Assembly (NCBI GenBank): GCA_021413675.1
Contig: JAIOQA010000250.1
Coordinates: 1 to 49,883, forward strand
Direction of reading: 5' to 3'
DNA length: 49,883 nt
DNA from: Deltaproteobacteria bacterium
Lineage (GTDB): Bacteria; Myxococcota_A; Polyangia; Haliangiales; Haliangiaceae
Of the stretch, positions 1-9,191 are shown piece by piece; within the stretch, counting starts at the first letter, position 1, and the number at the start of each line of letters is the position of its first letter. A program made the position numbers and the translations under genes. Under the pieces are notes generated by a model. That model was not told the origin of the DNA. It saw nothing but the letters and a program-made list of their open reading frames with translations, and made no database searches.

Positions 1-3000
1 CGCACCGGCGACCTCGCGCGCTGGCGCACCGACGGCGCGCTCGACTTCCTCGGCCGCGCCGACCAGCAGGTCAAGATCCGCGGCTTCCGTGTCGAGCTCG
101 GCGAGATCGAAGCGGCGCTCCGCGAGCATCCGCTCGTCGAAGACGCAGCCGTTCGCGTATGGAAGCAAGCCGACGACGAGCCCAAGCGGCTGGTTGCTTG
201 GCTCGTCGGGAGGGTCGGCGCGGTCGAGGTGCGCACGCATCTCGAGCGGCGTCTCCCCGAATACATGGTGCCTGCCAGCTACGTGTTCCTGCCTGCGCTG
301 CCGCTCAACGCCCATCAGAAGCTCGATCACAAGGCGCTGCCGCCGCCCGACGATACGCACGGCGAGTTTGCCGCGCCGGCCACCGACGAGGAACGCGTGC
401 TGTGTCGGATCTGGGAGCAGTTGCTCCACCTCGAACGGCTCGGCGCGGGCGACGATCTGCTCGTACGCGGAGCCGACTCGCTGCTGGCGTTGCAGGCGGC
501 CATGCGGGCTCGCAGGTTCGGATATGCGATCGATCCGGAGGTCTTCGTGCAGCAGCGCACCGTGCAAGCGTGCGCGCCGAAGATGACTCGCTGCACGCCG
601 AAGCTCGCGGCACCCGCTGCCGCCTCCCCAACAGACGGCCTCCCGCTGTCGGCGACCCAGCAGGCGATGCTCGTGCACTCCCTGCTGCGCGGAGCGCCGG
701 ACCTCTACCTGCAGCACATCGAGTTGCCGCTGACCGGGTCCGTCGACCCCGACGTCATGCACGGTGCGCTCGAAGCATTGGTGGCTCGACACGCCGCGCT
801 GCGCGCGAGCTTCGCGGTCGACGACGACGGTGTGCCCCGTCAGCGGATCCACGAGCGCGTCGATCTCGCGTTCGCGTTCTGGGATCTGCGCGACCTCACC
901 GCCGCGGCGCAGCGCGCGCGCTACGATGCGCTGCGCGACGAGGATCGACGCCACGGCTGCGAGGTCGGCTCCCCGGGCCTCGCCCGCTTCCGCCTGTTCC
1001 GAGAAGCCGACGACGCGTACCGGCTTGCGATCGTCCATCACCACATCCTGTTCGATGGCTGGAGTCTGTCGATCCTCGTCGAAGAGCTTCACGCGCTGTA
1101 TCACGACCTCGCGTTCGATCGCCGCTCACTACGCTGGGCGGAGCCGCCGCCGAGCATCGAGTCGTACGTGCGTTGGTGCGAGGAACAGGACGGCGGGGCG
1201 CTGGCATCGTTCTGGCGCGCCGAGCTGGCGGACTTCGACGAGGTGACGACGTTCGGCTCGCTCGCTCGCACGCCCGAGGCGGCCACGTCGTTCGATCATC
1301 GCGAGTGCCACCTGCGGCTCGACAGCACCGAGGTCAAGGCGCTGTCCGCATTCGCGACCCAGCACGGACTCACGGCGAGTACGCTATTTCAAGGTGCGCT
1401 GAGCTTCCTGCTGAGTCGGCTCTGTGGCCGAGACGACGTGATGTTCGGCATGACGGTGTCGGGCCGACACGTCTCGTGTCAGCGTGCAGACGAACGCGTC
1501 GGTCTCTTGATCAATACCCTGCCCGTGCGCGCGACGCTCACGCCGGATGCTCCCGTCGTCTCGTGGCTGAGCGCACAGCAGGCGCGTCTCGCAGCGATTC
1601 GCGAGCACAGCACGGTCACGCATGAGCAGCTGCGCGCCTGCTGTCAGCTTCGCCCGGAAGCCGGACCGTTTCGATTGTTCGACTGCGTGCTCGTCTTCGA
1701 GAACTGTCCGGCGCCCACGCCCGCCGGTGGCGACTCGCACTTCGAGCTCGGCGAGGTCGAATTCTCGGTTCCCCTGCACGTCCCCGTCATGATCGCGGTG
1801 ATCCCGACCGGCGACACGATCAGGCTGCAGCTGGGCTACGACTCGCGCCTGTTCGACGAGCCCGCGGCGCACTACCTGCTGAGCGCGCTGCGGCACGTCG
1901 TCTCGGAGCTGGTGCGGTGCGGCAGTCAGGGCACGCTCGGCGACGTCAGCCTCGCGACCGCCGCGGAGCTCGCGCGGCTCGTGCGGTGGAACGACACCAC
2001 GACGCCGCGCCCCGATGACGACGACGTCGAAGGCGTGTTCGCCCGACAAGCCTGCGCGCGTCCCGAGGCCATCGCGATCGAGGCGGGCCCAAGACGCATC
2101 ACGTACGGCGAGCTGCATCGCGACGCCGATGCGCTCGCGCGGCGACTCCGCCACTGCGGCATCGCCGAGGGCGATCGCGTCGCGCTGTTCCTCGAGCGCT
2201 CGCCCGAGTTCGTCACCGCGATGCTCGCCGTGCTTCGCGCCGGCGGATGCTTCGTGCTGCTCGGCGCGACCGATCCGAAGCAACGCATCGAGGTCCAGCT
2301 GGCTGACGCCCAGCCGGTCGTGGCCGTGACCACGCAGGCGCTCGCGTCGCGCCTGGGCGACGTGCCCGTGCTCTGCATCGATTCGCCCGCCGAGCTACCT
2401 GGCGTCGCGTTCGCGCCGGTCGGCGCCGACGTGCCGGCCTACATCATCTATACGTCGGGCTCGACGGGCACCCCGAAGGGCGTCGTCGTGTCGCGTGGTT
2501 CGCTTACGAACTACGCCCGCGCGGCGGTGGCCAATTTCGATCTCACGCCAGGTGATTGCGCGCTGCAGTTCGCGTCGATCACGTTCGACGCATGTCTCGA
2601 GGAGATCTTCTCGACGCTGCTGGCCGGCGCGACGCTGGTCCTGCGCGACGAGGAATCGAGCACCGACTTCCAGCACTTCTCGCGCTTTTGCACGACCCAC
2701 GAGATCACGATCGTCAACCTGCCGACCGCGTTCTGGGACGGATGGATCGCCGAGATCTCGTCGTTGCCCGAGGGCGTGCGCCTCGTCGTGATCGGCGGCG
2801 ATGCGGCGTCGCTGCCGGCACTGCGCCGCTGGCGAAGCGTTGCGCCGGCGTGTCGGCTGCTCAATACGTACGGACCGACGGAAGGCACGATCGTCGCGAC
2901 CGCGCTCGACATCGCGAACTGGAACGACGACGCATTCCGTGGCGCCACGATCCCGATCGGAACCCCGGTGGCGAATGTCCAAGCGTGGGTGTGCGATCAG

Positions 3001-4491
3001 TGGGGACGAGCGCAACCCCCGGGTGTGCCTGGCGAGCTCGTCATCGCCGGTGCCGGCGTCGCGATCGGCTACCTCGGCGATCCGGCGCAGACCGAGGCCA
3101 AGTTCGTGGCTCCGGCTGCGGGCATGCCGTTCGCGAGCCGCGGGTACCGCACCGGCGATCGAGCGCGGTGGCTCGACGCTGGCGTGCTCGAGTTCCTCGG
3201 CCGCGTCGACGATCAGGTGAAGGTCAACGGCTTTCGCGTCGAGGTGCGCGAGATCGAGGCCGTGCTCGCGAGTCATCCCAACGTCAGGGCCGCGGCGGTC
3301 AAGGCGTTCCGGCGCGGCACTGCCGTCACAGTCGTCGGTTACGTGTGCGAGCGCGATCCGCTCGACCCCGCAGCCTATCTCGCGTATCTGCGCGACAGGT
3401 TGCCGCATTACATGTGCCCGAAGGATGTCGTGTCGGCGGCGGCGCTACCGTTGACGGCGACCGGCAAGGTCGACAAGAGCGCGCTCGCGATGCCCACGCC
3501 GAAGCGAAGGCCGCGGCGGGAGGTCGGCACTCACCTCGAAGAGATCGTGGTGTCGGTGTTCGGCGATACGCTGAGCGCTGCGGTCGAGCTCGCCGACGAC
3601 TTCTTCGCGTTGGGCGGCACCTCGATCCTCGCCACGGTCGCGGTATCGCGACTGCGCAAGCTCGTCGCCACAGAGGTCCCCGTTCGCTGGCTGCTCCAGT
3701 ATCCGACCGCGCGCGAGCTCGCCCGCGCGATCGCCGGCGACGCGCACGTCGCTCACACCTGCGCGATCCCGTTGAAGTCGGTCGGAGCGAAGCCGCCACT
3801 CTTCTTCGTTCCAGGTGCGTTCGGTTCGGTCGGCTACCTGCGACCACTCGCGCGCGTGCTTCCGGCGGATCGTCCCCTCTACGCCTTCCAGGCTCCCGGC
3901 GGCGACGAGAGCGCGCCACTCGACAACGTCGAGGCGCTCGCCGAGCACTACTGGCACGCGCTGCGCGCGGTCCAACCGGTGGGTCCCTACGCGGTGGCCG
4001 GGCACTCGTTCGGCGCCACCGTGGCGTTCGCGCTCGCGCGGCGGATCGTCCAGAGTGGCGCGTCCGTGGCCCACCTGTTCCTCGTCGATGGAGTGGCGCC
4101 GACGCTGCTGTCCGCGCAGTACGACCGCTCGGACGTGCTCGCCGAGTTCGCCGCAACCTTCGTGGCATCGCTTGGCATCGAGAGGGCCGTCACCGCTGCG
4201 GAGCTCGCCGACCTCAGTGGAATCGACGGCGATACGCTGCGGCGGTGGATTGCGGTCTTCGACGCGCACATGCGTGCCTTGCGCGATGTCGACACGACAC
4301 CGCTCGCCGTGCCGGCGACCTTGATCAAGGCCGCCGAGGCGACGAGCCCGCTGCAGTTGCGCGACCACTGCTATGGCTGGGACGCGGCGCTCGCGGTCGG
4401 GGTGGTGACCAGTCCTGGCGATCACTTCTCGATGCTGAGCGCGCCGTTTGTCGGCCAGCTCGCCGGTACGCTCGAGGAGCTCATGCGATGA
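1..4491 (+). CDS. Non-ribosomal peptide synthetase, C-terminal part: (A)-PCP-C-A-PCP-TE, 5' end outside window
   Basis: The frame is open from base 1, so 1496 residues of the C-terminus are visible. Domains by visible residue: tail of an adenylation (A) domain (A8 motif RTGDLARW at 1-8, LPEYMVP near 85); PCP with RGADSLLAL (Ser160) in place of the usual GGDS; condensation domain about 215-650 with HHILFDG at 347-353; full A domain about 660-1150 with YTSGSTGTPKG, NTYGPTEG, YRTGDRARW and the A10 lysine in TGKVDK; PCP with FALGGTSIL (Ser1208); thioesterase about 1255-1496 with GHSFG (Ser1336) and a late DHFS histidine. This is the terminating synthetase: it adds the last residue and releases the peptide by hydrolysis or cyclisation. 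Alignment by eye to GrsA gives a specificity code near DAENVGTIV(K), which I cannot assign firmly. The stop overlaps the next start as ATGA, so the two genes are translationally coupled. Confidence 0.97.
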   Translation, partial: RTGDLARWRTDGALDFLGRADQQVKIRGFRVELGEIEAALREHPLVEDAAVRVWKQADDEPKRLVAWLVGRVGAVEVRTHLERRLPEYMVPASYVFLPALPLNAHQKLDHKALPPPDDTHGEFAAPATDEERVLCRIWEQLLHLERLGAGDDLLVRGADSLLALQAAMRARRFGYAIDPEVFVQQRTVQACAPKMTRCTPKLAAPAAASPTDGLPLSATQQAMLVHSLLRGAPDLYLQHIELPLTGSVDPDVMHGALEALVARHAALRASFAVDDDGVPRQRIHERVDLAFAFWDLRDLTAAAQRARYDALRDEDRRHGCEVGSPGLARFRLFREADDAYRLAIVHHHILFDGWSLSILVEELHALYHDLAFDRRSLRWAEPPPSIESYVRWCEEQDGGALASFWRAELADFDEVTTFGSLARTPEAATSFDHRECHLRLDSTEVKALSAFATQHGLTASTLFQGALSFLLSRLCGRDDVMFGMTVSGRHVSCQRADERVGLLINTLPVRATLTPDAPVVSWLSAQQARLAAIREHSTVTHEQLRACCQLRPEAGPFRLFDCVLVFENCPAPTPAGGDSHFELGEVEFSVPLHVPVMIAVIPTGDTIRLQLGYDSRLFDEPAAHYLLSALRHVVSELVRCGSQGTLGDVSLATAAELARLVRWNDTTTPRPDDDDVEGVFARQACARPEAIAIEAGPRRITYGELHRDADALARRLRHCGIAEGDRVALFLERSPEFVTAMLAVLRAGGCFVLLGATDPKQRIEVQLADAQPVVAVTTQALASRLGDVPVLCIDSPAELPGVAFAPVGADVPAYIIYTSGSTGTPKGVVVSRGSLTNYARAAVANFDLTPGDCALQFASITFDACLEEIFSTLLAGATLVLRDEESSTDFQHFSRFCTTHEITIVNLPTAFWDGWIAEISSLPEGVRLVVIGGDAASLPALRRWRSVAPACRLLNTYGPTEGTIVATALDIANWNDDAFRGATIPIGTPVANVQAWVCDQWGRAQPPGVPGELVIAGAGVAIGYLGDPAQTEAKFVAPAAGMPFASRGYRTGDRARWLDAGVLEFLGRVDDQVKVNGFRVEVREIEAVLASHPNVRAAAVKAFRRGTAVTVVGYVCERDPLDPAAYLAYLRDRLPHYMCPKDVVSAAALPLTATGKVDKSALAMPTPKRRPRREVGTHLEEIVVSVFGDTLSAAVELADDFFALGGTSILATVAVSRLRKLVATEVPVRWLLQYPTARELARAIAGDAHVAHTCAIPLKSVGAKPPLFFVPGAFGSVGYLRPLARVLPADRPLYAFQAPGGDESAPLDNVEALAEHYWHALRAVQPVGPYAVAGHSFGATVAFALARRIVQSGASVAHLFLVDGVAPTLLSAQYDRSDVLAEFAATFVASLGIERAVTAAELADLSGIDGDTLRRWIAVFDAHMRALRDVDTTPLAVPATLIKAAEATSPLQLRDHCYGWDAALAVGVVTSPGDHFSMLSAPFVGQLAGTLEELMR

Positions 4492-5204
4492 GGACTCACA
4501 CCGTGCAGCTACGCTGGCTGTCGAGCGAGCCAGATCCGGCGCACGTCGCGCGCTGGTACGTGATGCTCGATCCCGAGGAGCGCGCGCGCGCCGATCGCTT
4601 TCGGTTCACGCCCGACAGGCACTCGTTCATCGCGGCGCACGCCCTGCTGCGCTCGATGCTGAGCGACGCGACAGGACGAGCGACGCGCACGTGGCGCTTC
4701 GTGACCAGTGCGTACGGTAAGCCCGCGCTCGCTCCATCGCTCTGCAACAGCGACTTGCAGTTCAATATCTCGCACACGCGTGGTTGGGTCGCCTGCGCCA
4801 TCGCGCGTGTCGCGGTCGGCGTCGACGTCGAGGTGGTCGACCGCGACGCGGCCACCGAAGTGCGCGGGGTGTTCTCTCCGCACGAGGTGGGCCTGCTCGA
4901 CGGGCAAGTCGGCGAGCAGATGGCGACCACGTTCACGCGGCTGTGGACTCTGAAGGAGGCGTTCATCAAGGCGACGGGCGAAGGCCTGCGCCGCCCGCTG
5001 GATTCGTTCTCGTTCGAGCTCGATCCCCTGCGCATCACGTTCCACGCGGATCGATATCCGGTGGCGGACAGCCGGTGGTGCTTCCTCGAGACGTCGTCGA
5101 TTCCGGGCCGGCGCTTGGCCCTCGCTGTTCAGCACCTCGCACCCGAGATCGAGGCGCGACTCGCCACGCCCGAAGAGATCGGGGAGCGCCGACTCGCGGC
5201 GTAG
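4488..5204 (+). CDS. Sfp-type 4'-phosphopantetheinyl transferase
   Basis: A 238-residue protein that should attach the phosphopantetheine arm of CoA to the serine of the PCP and ACP domains of this cluster. Motifs of the Sfp/Gsp family are visible: YGKPAL and NISHTRGW in the middle, the metal-binding GVDVEVVD, and WTLKEAFIKATGEGL around residues 150-165, with the expected Asp, Glu and Lys. Length matches the Sfp type rather than the short AcpS type. The start ATG overlaps the NRPS stop (ATGA). Placement inside the NRPS operon fits a dedicated activator, although such enzymes are often promiscuous. Confidence 0.95.
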   Translation: MRTHTVQLRWLSSEPDPAHVARWYVMLDPEERARADRFRFTPDRHSFIAAHALLRSMLSDATGRATRTWRFVTSAYGKPALAPSLCNSDLQFNISHTRGWVACAIARVAVGVDVEVVDRDAATEVRGVFSPHEVGLLDGQVGEQMATTFTRLWTLKEAFIKATGEGLRRPLDSFSFELDPLRITFHADRYPVADSRWCFLETSSIPGRRLALAVQHLAPEIEARLATPEEIGERRLAA

Positions 5205-5218
5205 GAAAGGACCTGCTC

Positions 5219-6538
5219 GTGTCTCGCACACCGTCACCAGGCCTCGGCCGTGACTTCTGGGTCTATCGTCTGGGGCAGCTCGCCTCGGTCATCGGCGACG
5301 CCGCCAACAAGCTCGCGCTCGCGTGGTGGATCCTCGACGCGACGGGGTCGGCGACCACGATGGCGACCGTGGTCGCGCCGGTGACCTTCGTCCAGCTGTT
5401 GCTGACCCCGCTCTTCGGTCCGATCGGCGATCGCTGCAGTCGCAAGCGCATTGCCATGCTCGGCGATGGCTGGCGGCTGGTGACGACGGCAGCGCTCGCG
5501 ATGATGGCCCTGAGTGGCACGTTCCACCTCGGCGCGGTCATCGTGATCTCGCTGGTGCACGCTGTCGGCTCGGCGCTGTTCACGTCCGTCTCGCAGAGCA
5601 TCATTCCGCAGCTGGTCGAGCCGGAGCACGTCGAGACCGCGATCGTTCGCGATCAGGCGATCACACCGGTCGGGACGATCATCGGTGGCGTCGTCGGCGG
5701 GATGGCGATCTCCATCCTCGGTCCCGGCGGGGCGCTCTTGATCGATGCCGGCACGTTCCTCCTCGCGACCGCGGCGACCGCGTCGATCGCCGCGACGCCG
5801 GTTCCCGTGTCCCCGCACGGATACAGCACACGCATGTGGCTCGACGAGCTCAAACAAGGCTTCCGCGTCGTGACGACCATTCGCGTCGAGCTCGGCGTCG
5901 CGATCCTGGCCGGCCTCCTCAACCTCGCGCTCGCGCCGCTCGACATCGCGCTCGCGTACTTCGTCAAGGAAGCGCAGCACCAGCCGGCATGGCTGCTGGG
6001 GCTGCTGGAGACGAGCATCAGTCTCGGCGCGATTCTCGGCGCGATGTCGATCGGCGCCATGCAACGCTACCTGCGCAAGAGCAGCCTGATCTTCATCGGC
6101 ATCGCGACCAGCGGCGTCGTCACGATGCTCCTGCCGTGGATGTATGGCGTCGTGTTGCCAGTCTTGGCACTGTTGACCTTCGGCGTGTGCGTGATCGTCG
6201 CAAACATCCCGTTGAGATCGCAGACGACGATCGCGATGCCCGACGAGCTGCGCTCGCGAGCGACATCGGTGCGCACCTTCATCGGCGCGATCGCTGCCCC
6301 CGCCGGGATCGCGATGACCGGCTGGTTGGTCACGAATCTCGGGCTCGAGGCGACGCTGGTCGTCAGTGGGGGCGCGGTCTTCGCACTGTCGTTCGGACTG
6401 TTCCTGATCCCGAGCTATCGCGCGTTCTTCGACGCGAGCGCCGCGGACGCGTCGCGCTTCTACAAGCAGTACTATCCGCAGGCGTTCGCGTCGTCCGAGG
6501 CCTCGCCGAGCGCGCCGAGAGATGGAGCTGCTGCATGA
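5219..6538 (+). CDS. MFS transporter, probable product exporter
   Basis: A 439-residue hydrophobic protein with the multi-helix pattern of the major facilitator superfamily, closest in look to the MFS_3/EntS-like drug and siderophore exporters. The N-terminus carries FWVYRLGQLASVIGD, and a loop GPIGDRCSRKR after the second or third helix matches the MFS loop 2-3 signature (G-x3-D-R-x-x-R-K/R). The start is GTG at 5219: AAGGA at 5207-5211 lies 7 bases upstream, and an N-terminal extension in this frame would overlap the transferase gene. The 3' end overlaps the next gene by ATGA. Cluster position suggests export of the peptide or an intermediate; the substrate is inferred from context only. 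Confidence 0.9.
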   Translation: MSRTPSPGLGRDFWVYRLGQLASVIGDAANKLALAWWILDATGSATTMATVVAPVTFVQLLLTPLFGPIGDRCSRKRIAMLGDGWRLVTTAALAMMALSGTFHLGAVIVISLVHAVGSALFTSVSQSIIPQLVEPEHVETAIVRDQAITPVGTIIGGVVGGMAISILGPGGALLIDAGTFLLATAATASIAATPVPVSPHGYSTRMWLDELKQGFRVVTTIRVELGVAILAGLLNLALAPLDIALAYFVKEAQHQPAWLLGLLETSISLGAILGAMSIGAMQRYLRKSSLIFIGIATSGVVTMLLPWMYGVVLPVLALLTFGVCVIVANIPLRSQTTIAMPDELRSRATSVRTFIGAIAAPAGIAMTGWLVTNLGLEATLVVSGGAVFALSFGLFLIPSYRAFFDASAADASRFYKQYYPQAFASSEASPSAPRDGAAA

Positions 6539-7254
6539 GGTTTGGTTTCGAACCTTCCCTGCCCACCGCGCTGGTCCGCGTGACGCGCTCGACAGGCGAC
6601 TGCGTTCTACAGAAGCGCGTCGTCGACGACGACGTCGTCGTCTACGAGCTGATCCTCAATGGCAAGCTCTTGATGGATTCCCGTGAGCACGCCAGCGAGG
6701 AGTCGCTCGCGGAGATCGGGCTGCGCGAGTGTGGTGGCGAGGGGCTCGTCGTGCTCGTCGGCGGCCTCGGGTTCGGCTACACCCTGCAAGCGGTGTTGCG
6801 CGACGCGCGGGTTGCGCGCGCGCTTGTCGTCGAGCTCGAGCCGCTCCTTGTCTCGTTCCTTGCGCGCGAGGATGTTCGTGCCGAGCTGGGGGCTCCCGAC
6901 CTCGCCGATCGTCGCGTGGTCGTGCATGAAGGAAACGTTCGCGTTGCGATCGCGGAGGCGGCGCTCGGCGCCTACGATCTGATCCTGCTCGACGTCGACA
7001 ACGGGCCGGAGTCGCTCTCCGCGGTCGGCAATGCCGAGCTCTACTCGGATGCCGGCCTGCGTGAATGCCGGGCTGCGTTGCGGCCGGGGGGGGTGCTCGC
7101 GATCTGGTCGTCGGAGCCGGCGCCCGAGTGCCTGCGCCGACTCCGAGCATGTTTCGTCGACGTGCGCGAATGGATCGTTCCGGTCCGCCGCGCGCATCGG
7201 TTGATCGACTATAGCGTTCTTATCGCTCGTGCGCCCGTGGAGGCACGTAGATGA
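6535..7254 (+). CDS. Spermidine synthase-like class I SAM-dependent methyltransferase
   Basis: A 239-residue protein with the Rossmann fold of the spermidine-synthase/SAM-methyltransferase superfamily. LVVLVGGLGFGYTL near residues 70-83 is the glycine-rich nucleotide loop, followed by ALVVELEP (acidic end of strand 2), YDLILLDVDNGPE (catalytic-pocket Asp in polyamine synthases) and LRPGGVLAIWS. DVDNGPE is typical of spermine/spermidine synthase-like proteins, so it may be an aminopropyltransferase relative used as a methyltransferase, or an inactive partner. It is tightly coupled to its neighbours (ATGA at both ends). A run of eight G at 7086-7093 inside the LRPGGV codons is a possible slippage or sequencing-error site; the frame as read is intact. 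Confidence 0.85.
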   Translation: MRFGFEPSLPTALVRVTRSTGDCVLQKRVVDDDVVVYELILNGKLLMDSREHASEESLAEIGLRECGGEGLVVLVGGLGFGYTLQAVLRDARVARALVVELEPLLVSFLAREDVRAELGAPDLADRRVVVHEGNVRVAIAEAALGAYDLILLDVDNGPESLSAVGNAELYSDAGLRECRAALRPGGVLAIWSSEPAPECLRRLRACFVDVREWIVPVRRAHRLIDYSVLIARAPVEARR

Positions 7255-8276
7255 CCGACGAAGTCCCATCCCCTGACTTGTTCTTCGCCACGGCGAGCGC
7301 GTACGAACGCACCTTCGCGCTGCGCGCTGCGATCGAGCTCGAGATGTTCACGCACGTCGCCGCCGGCCAGCGGACGGTCGGCCAGATCGCGGAGGCGTGT
7401 AACGCGTCTTTGCGCGGCGTGCGGATCCTCCTCGACTACCTGACCGTGCTCGGCTTCTTCACGAAAGACGGCGACCACTACCACAACGCGCCGCACGCCG
7501 AAGCATTCCTGAGCCGCCGCTCGTCGGCGTATGTCGGAGCTGCGATCGACTACATCACGAGCCCCGCGCTGCTCGAATGCTACGAGACGCTGACCACCGC
7601 GGTGCGCAAGGGAAGAACGGCTGCTTCGCGTGGCGGGATCTTGCTCCCCGACAACGAGATCTGGGTCACGTTCGCGCGCGGCGTCGGGCCGGCGGTGCGG
7701 CTGTCCGCCGGCATGCTGGCGCGCCTCGTGACAGGCGAGCGCGATCGGCCGTTGCGCGTGCTCGACGTCGCCGCCGGCCACGGCCACTACGGGATCGCGA
7801 TCGCGCGCCGCTTTCCCAACGCGGTCATCACCGCTCTCGATTGGGCAAACGTGCTCGCCGTCGCCTCGGAGAACGCGGTGGCTGCCGATGTGGCGGGGCG
7901 TTATCACTTGATTCCTGGCAGCGCGCTCGAGGTCGATTGGGGCGGACCGTACGATGTCGTCCTGCTCGTGAACTTCCTGCACCATTTCGACGCGGCTACC
8001 AACGACCGGCTGGTCGAGCGCGCGTATCGGGCCCTCTCGCCGGGCGGTCAGGCGATCATCCTCGAGTACCTCGACGCACCCAGCGAGCCGCCGACGCTCG
8101 AGGTCGCCGCGTTCGCCCTCAATTCGCTCGCCGCCACGGAGGCGGGCGACGTGTACAGCCTCGAAGACTACGAAGCCATGTTGGCCCGGGCAGGCTTCCC
8201 GCGCAGCCTGCGCCGCAGCGCCCTCGCGTTCCCGCAACAGCAGGCGCTCGTGACGTACAAGGCGGTGGGCGAGTGA
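7251..8276 (+). CDS. Class I methyltransferase with N-terminal winged-helix dimerisation domain (O-methyltransferase family 2 type)
   Basis: 341 residues. The N-terminal 90 residues form a winged-helix dimerisation region (ALRAAIELEMF, IAEACNAS, LLDYLTVLGFF) typical of caffeate/hydroxyindole O-methyltransferases. The C-terminal half is the SAM domain with VLDVAAGHGHYGIAIA (motif I), ITALDWANV and NFLHHFD, then LSPGGQAIILEY. The family methylates O, N or aromatic C atoms of small aromatic substrates and is common in tailoring. Relatives act on 3-hydroxykynurenine or tyrosine in other NRPS pathways, which fits the kynurenine-monooxygenase-like gene downstream; that link is inference. It overlaps the preceding gene by ATGA and the following one by TGATG. 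Confidence 0.9.
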   Translation: MTDEVPSPDLFFATASAYERTFALRAAIELEMFTHVAAGQRTVGQIAEACNASLRGVRILLDYLTVLGFFTKDGDHYHNAPHAEAFLSRRSSAYVGAAIDYITSPALLECYETLTTAVRKGRTAASRGGILLPDNEIWVTFARGVGPAVRLSAGMLARLVTGERDRPLRVLDVAAGHGHYGIAIARRFPNAVITALDWANVLAVASENAVAADVAGRYHLIPGSALEVDWGGPYDVVLLVNFLHHFDAATNDRLVERAYRALSPGGQAIILEYLDAPSEPPTLEVAAFALNSLAATEAGDVYSLEDYEAMLARAGFPRSLRRSALAFPQQQALVTYKAVGE

Positions 8277-9004
8277 TGACCACCAATCGGTGGATCGGGC
8301 CGTACCAGGCGCGTCCGGCCGCGGAGCGGCGCTTGTTCTGCTTCCCGTACGCGGGCGGCAATGCGTCCGCCTTCTGGGGATGGTCGGCCGCGTTCAGTCG
8401 CGATGTCGAGGTGTGCCCGGTGCAGCTGCCGGGTCGAGCCACGCGCCCGTTCGAGACGGCATTTCAGTCGCTGCACGAGCTCGTGCCGGTGCTCGCCGAT
8501 CAGCTCGATGGCCTGTTCGACCGGCCATTCGCGTTCTACGGGCATAGCATGGGCGCGCTCCTCGCGTTCGAGTTGGCGCACGAGCTCCGCGCACGTGGTC
8601 GGACGCAGCCGATGGCGCTGTTCCCCGCCGCGCACCTGGCGCCCGCGATCCCGCATCGCTTCGGCATCGCGGAGCGCACCGACCTCGAGCTCATCGCATA
8701 CGTCAAGCGGATGAGTGACCAGCCCGAGTTACTCGACCACCCCGAGCTCTTGAGACTGCTCCTGCCTACCCTGCGCAGCGATCTCTCGGTGTGCGATTCG
8801 TACGCGTATCAGCGCCGACCCAAGCTCGACTGCGCCGTCACGGTGTTCGGTGGAATCGCAGATTCGATCGCGCGCGTCGACCTCGAAGCTTGGCAGGCCG
8901 AGACCACAGGACCGTTCGCGGTCGAGATGCTCCCGGGACGCCACTTCTTCCTGAACACAGCGCGCGATGCGCTGCTGCAAAGCTTGTCCCGTCGACTCGG
9001 TTGA
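8276..9004 (+). CDS. Type II thioesterase (NRPS/PKS editing thioesterase)
   Basis: A 242-residue alpha/beta hydrolase of the GrsT/SrfD type. Visible motifs: LFCFPYAGGNASAFWGW near the N-terminus, the nucleophile elbow FYGHSMGALLAFELA around residues 82-96, and a late PGRHFFL carrying the catalytic His. These stand-alone thioesterases hydrolyse acetyl or wrongly loaded groups from carrier domains and restore stalled synthetases. Start ATG 8276 overlaps the upstream stop (TGATG); GTG at 8273 in the same frame is a less likely alternative. This is the last gene of the tightly overlapping block that begins left of the window; a 187-base gap follows. Confidence 0.95.
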   Translation: MTTNRWIGPYQARPAAERRLFCFPYAGGNASAFWGWSAAFSRDVEVCPVQLPGRATRPFETAFQSLHELVPVLADQLDGLFDRPFAFYGHSMGALLAFELAHELRARGRTQPMALFPAAHLAPAIPHRFGIAERTDLELIAYVKRMSDQPELLDHPELLRLLLPTLRSDLSVCDSYAYQRRPKLDCAVTVFGGIADSIARVDLEAWQAETTGPFAVEMLPGRHFFLNTARDALLQSLSRRLG

Positions 9005-9015
9005 CCGTTCTTGCC

Positions 9016-9036
9016 GCTTGTCACCTTTTGACAAGC
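9016..9036. repeat. Perfect 8-bp inverted repeat in the thioesterase/monooxygenase gap
   Basis: GCTTGTCA at 9016-9023 and TGACAAGC at 9029-9036 are exact inverted copies separated by CCTTT. The palindrome starts 12 bases after the thioesterase stop. It could be an operator for a dimeric regulator, since it overlaps a TTGACA-like -35 element, or the stem of a transcription terminator, although no T-tract follows. The symmetry is directly visible; the role is inferred. Confidence 0.55.
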
Positions 9037-9055
9037 CGCGCACCTCATGTCTACT
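9028..9055 (+). promoter_or_regulatory. Candidate sigma70-type promoter for the monooxygenase and downstream genes
   Basis: TTGACA at 9028-9033 is a perfect -35 consensus. After 16 bases TCTACT at 9050-9055 matches 4 of 6 positions of the -10 consensus. It lies about 140 bases upstream of the GTG start at 9192, in the largest gap of the left block, and is embedded in the palindrome 9016-9036. Plausible but based on consensus matching only. Confidence 0.35.
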
Positions 9056-9191
9056 GCCTTCGGAACGCGCTGCAACGCTTGCGGCGCCAGTTGCCCGCGG
9101 CTTGTCCTGCCACGACGGCAACGCGAGTCGGCGGCGTCCACCAATAGGTAACGTCCTTGATGCGATCTATCTTCCTCGAGGGTACGCGCTC

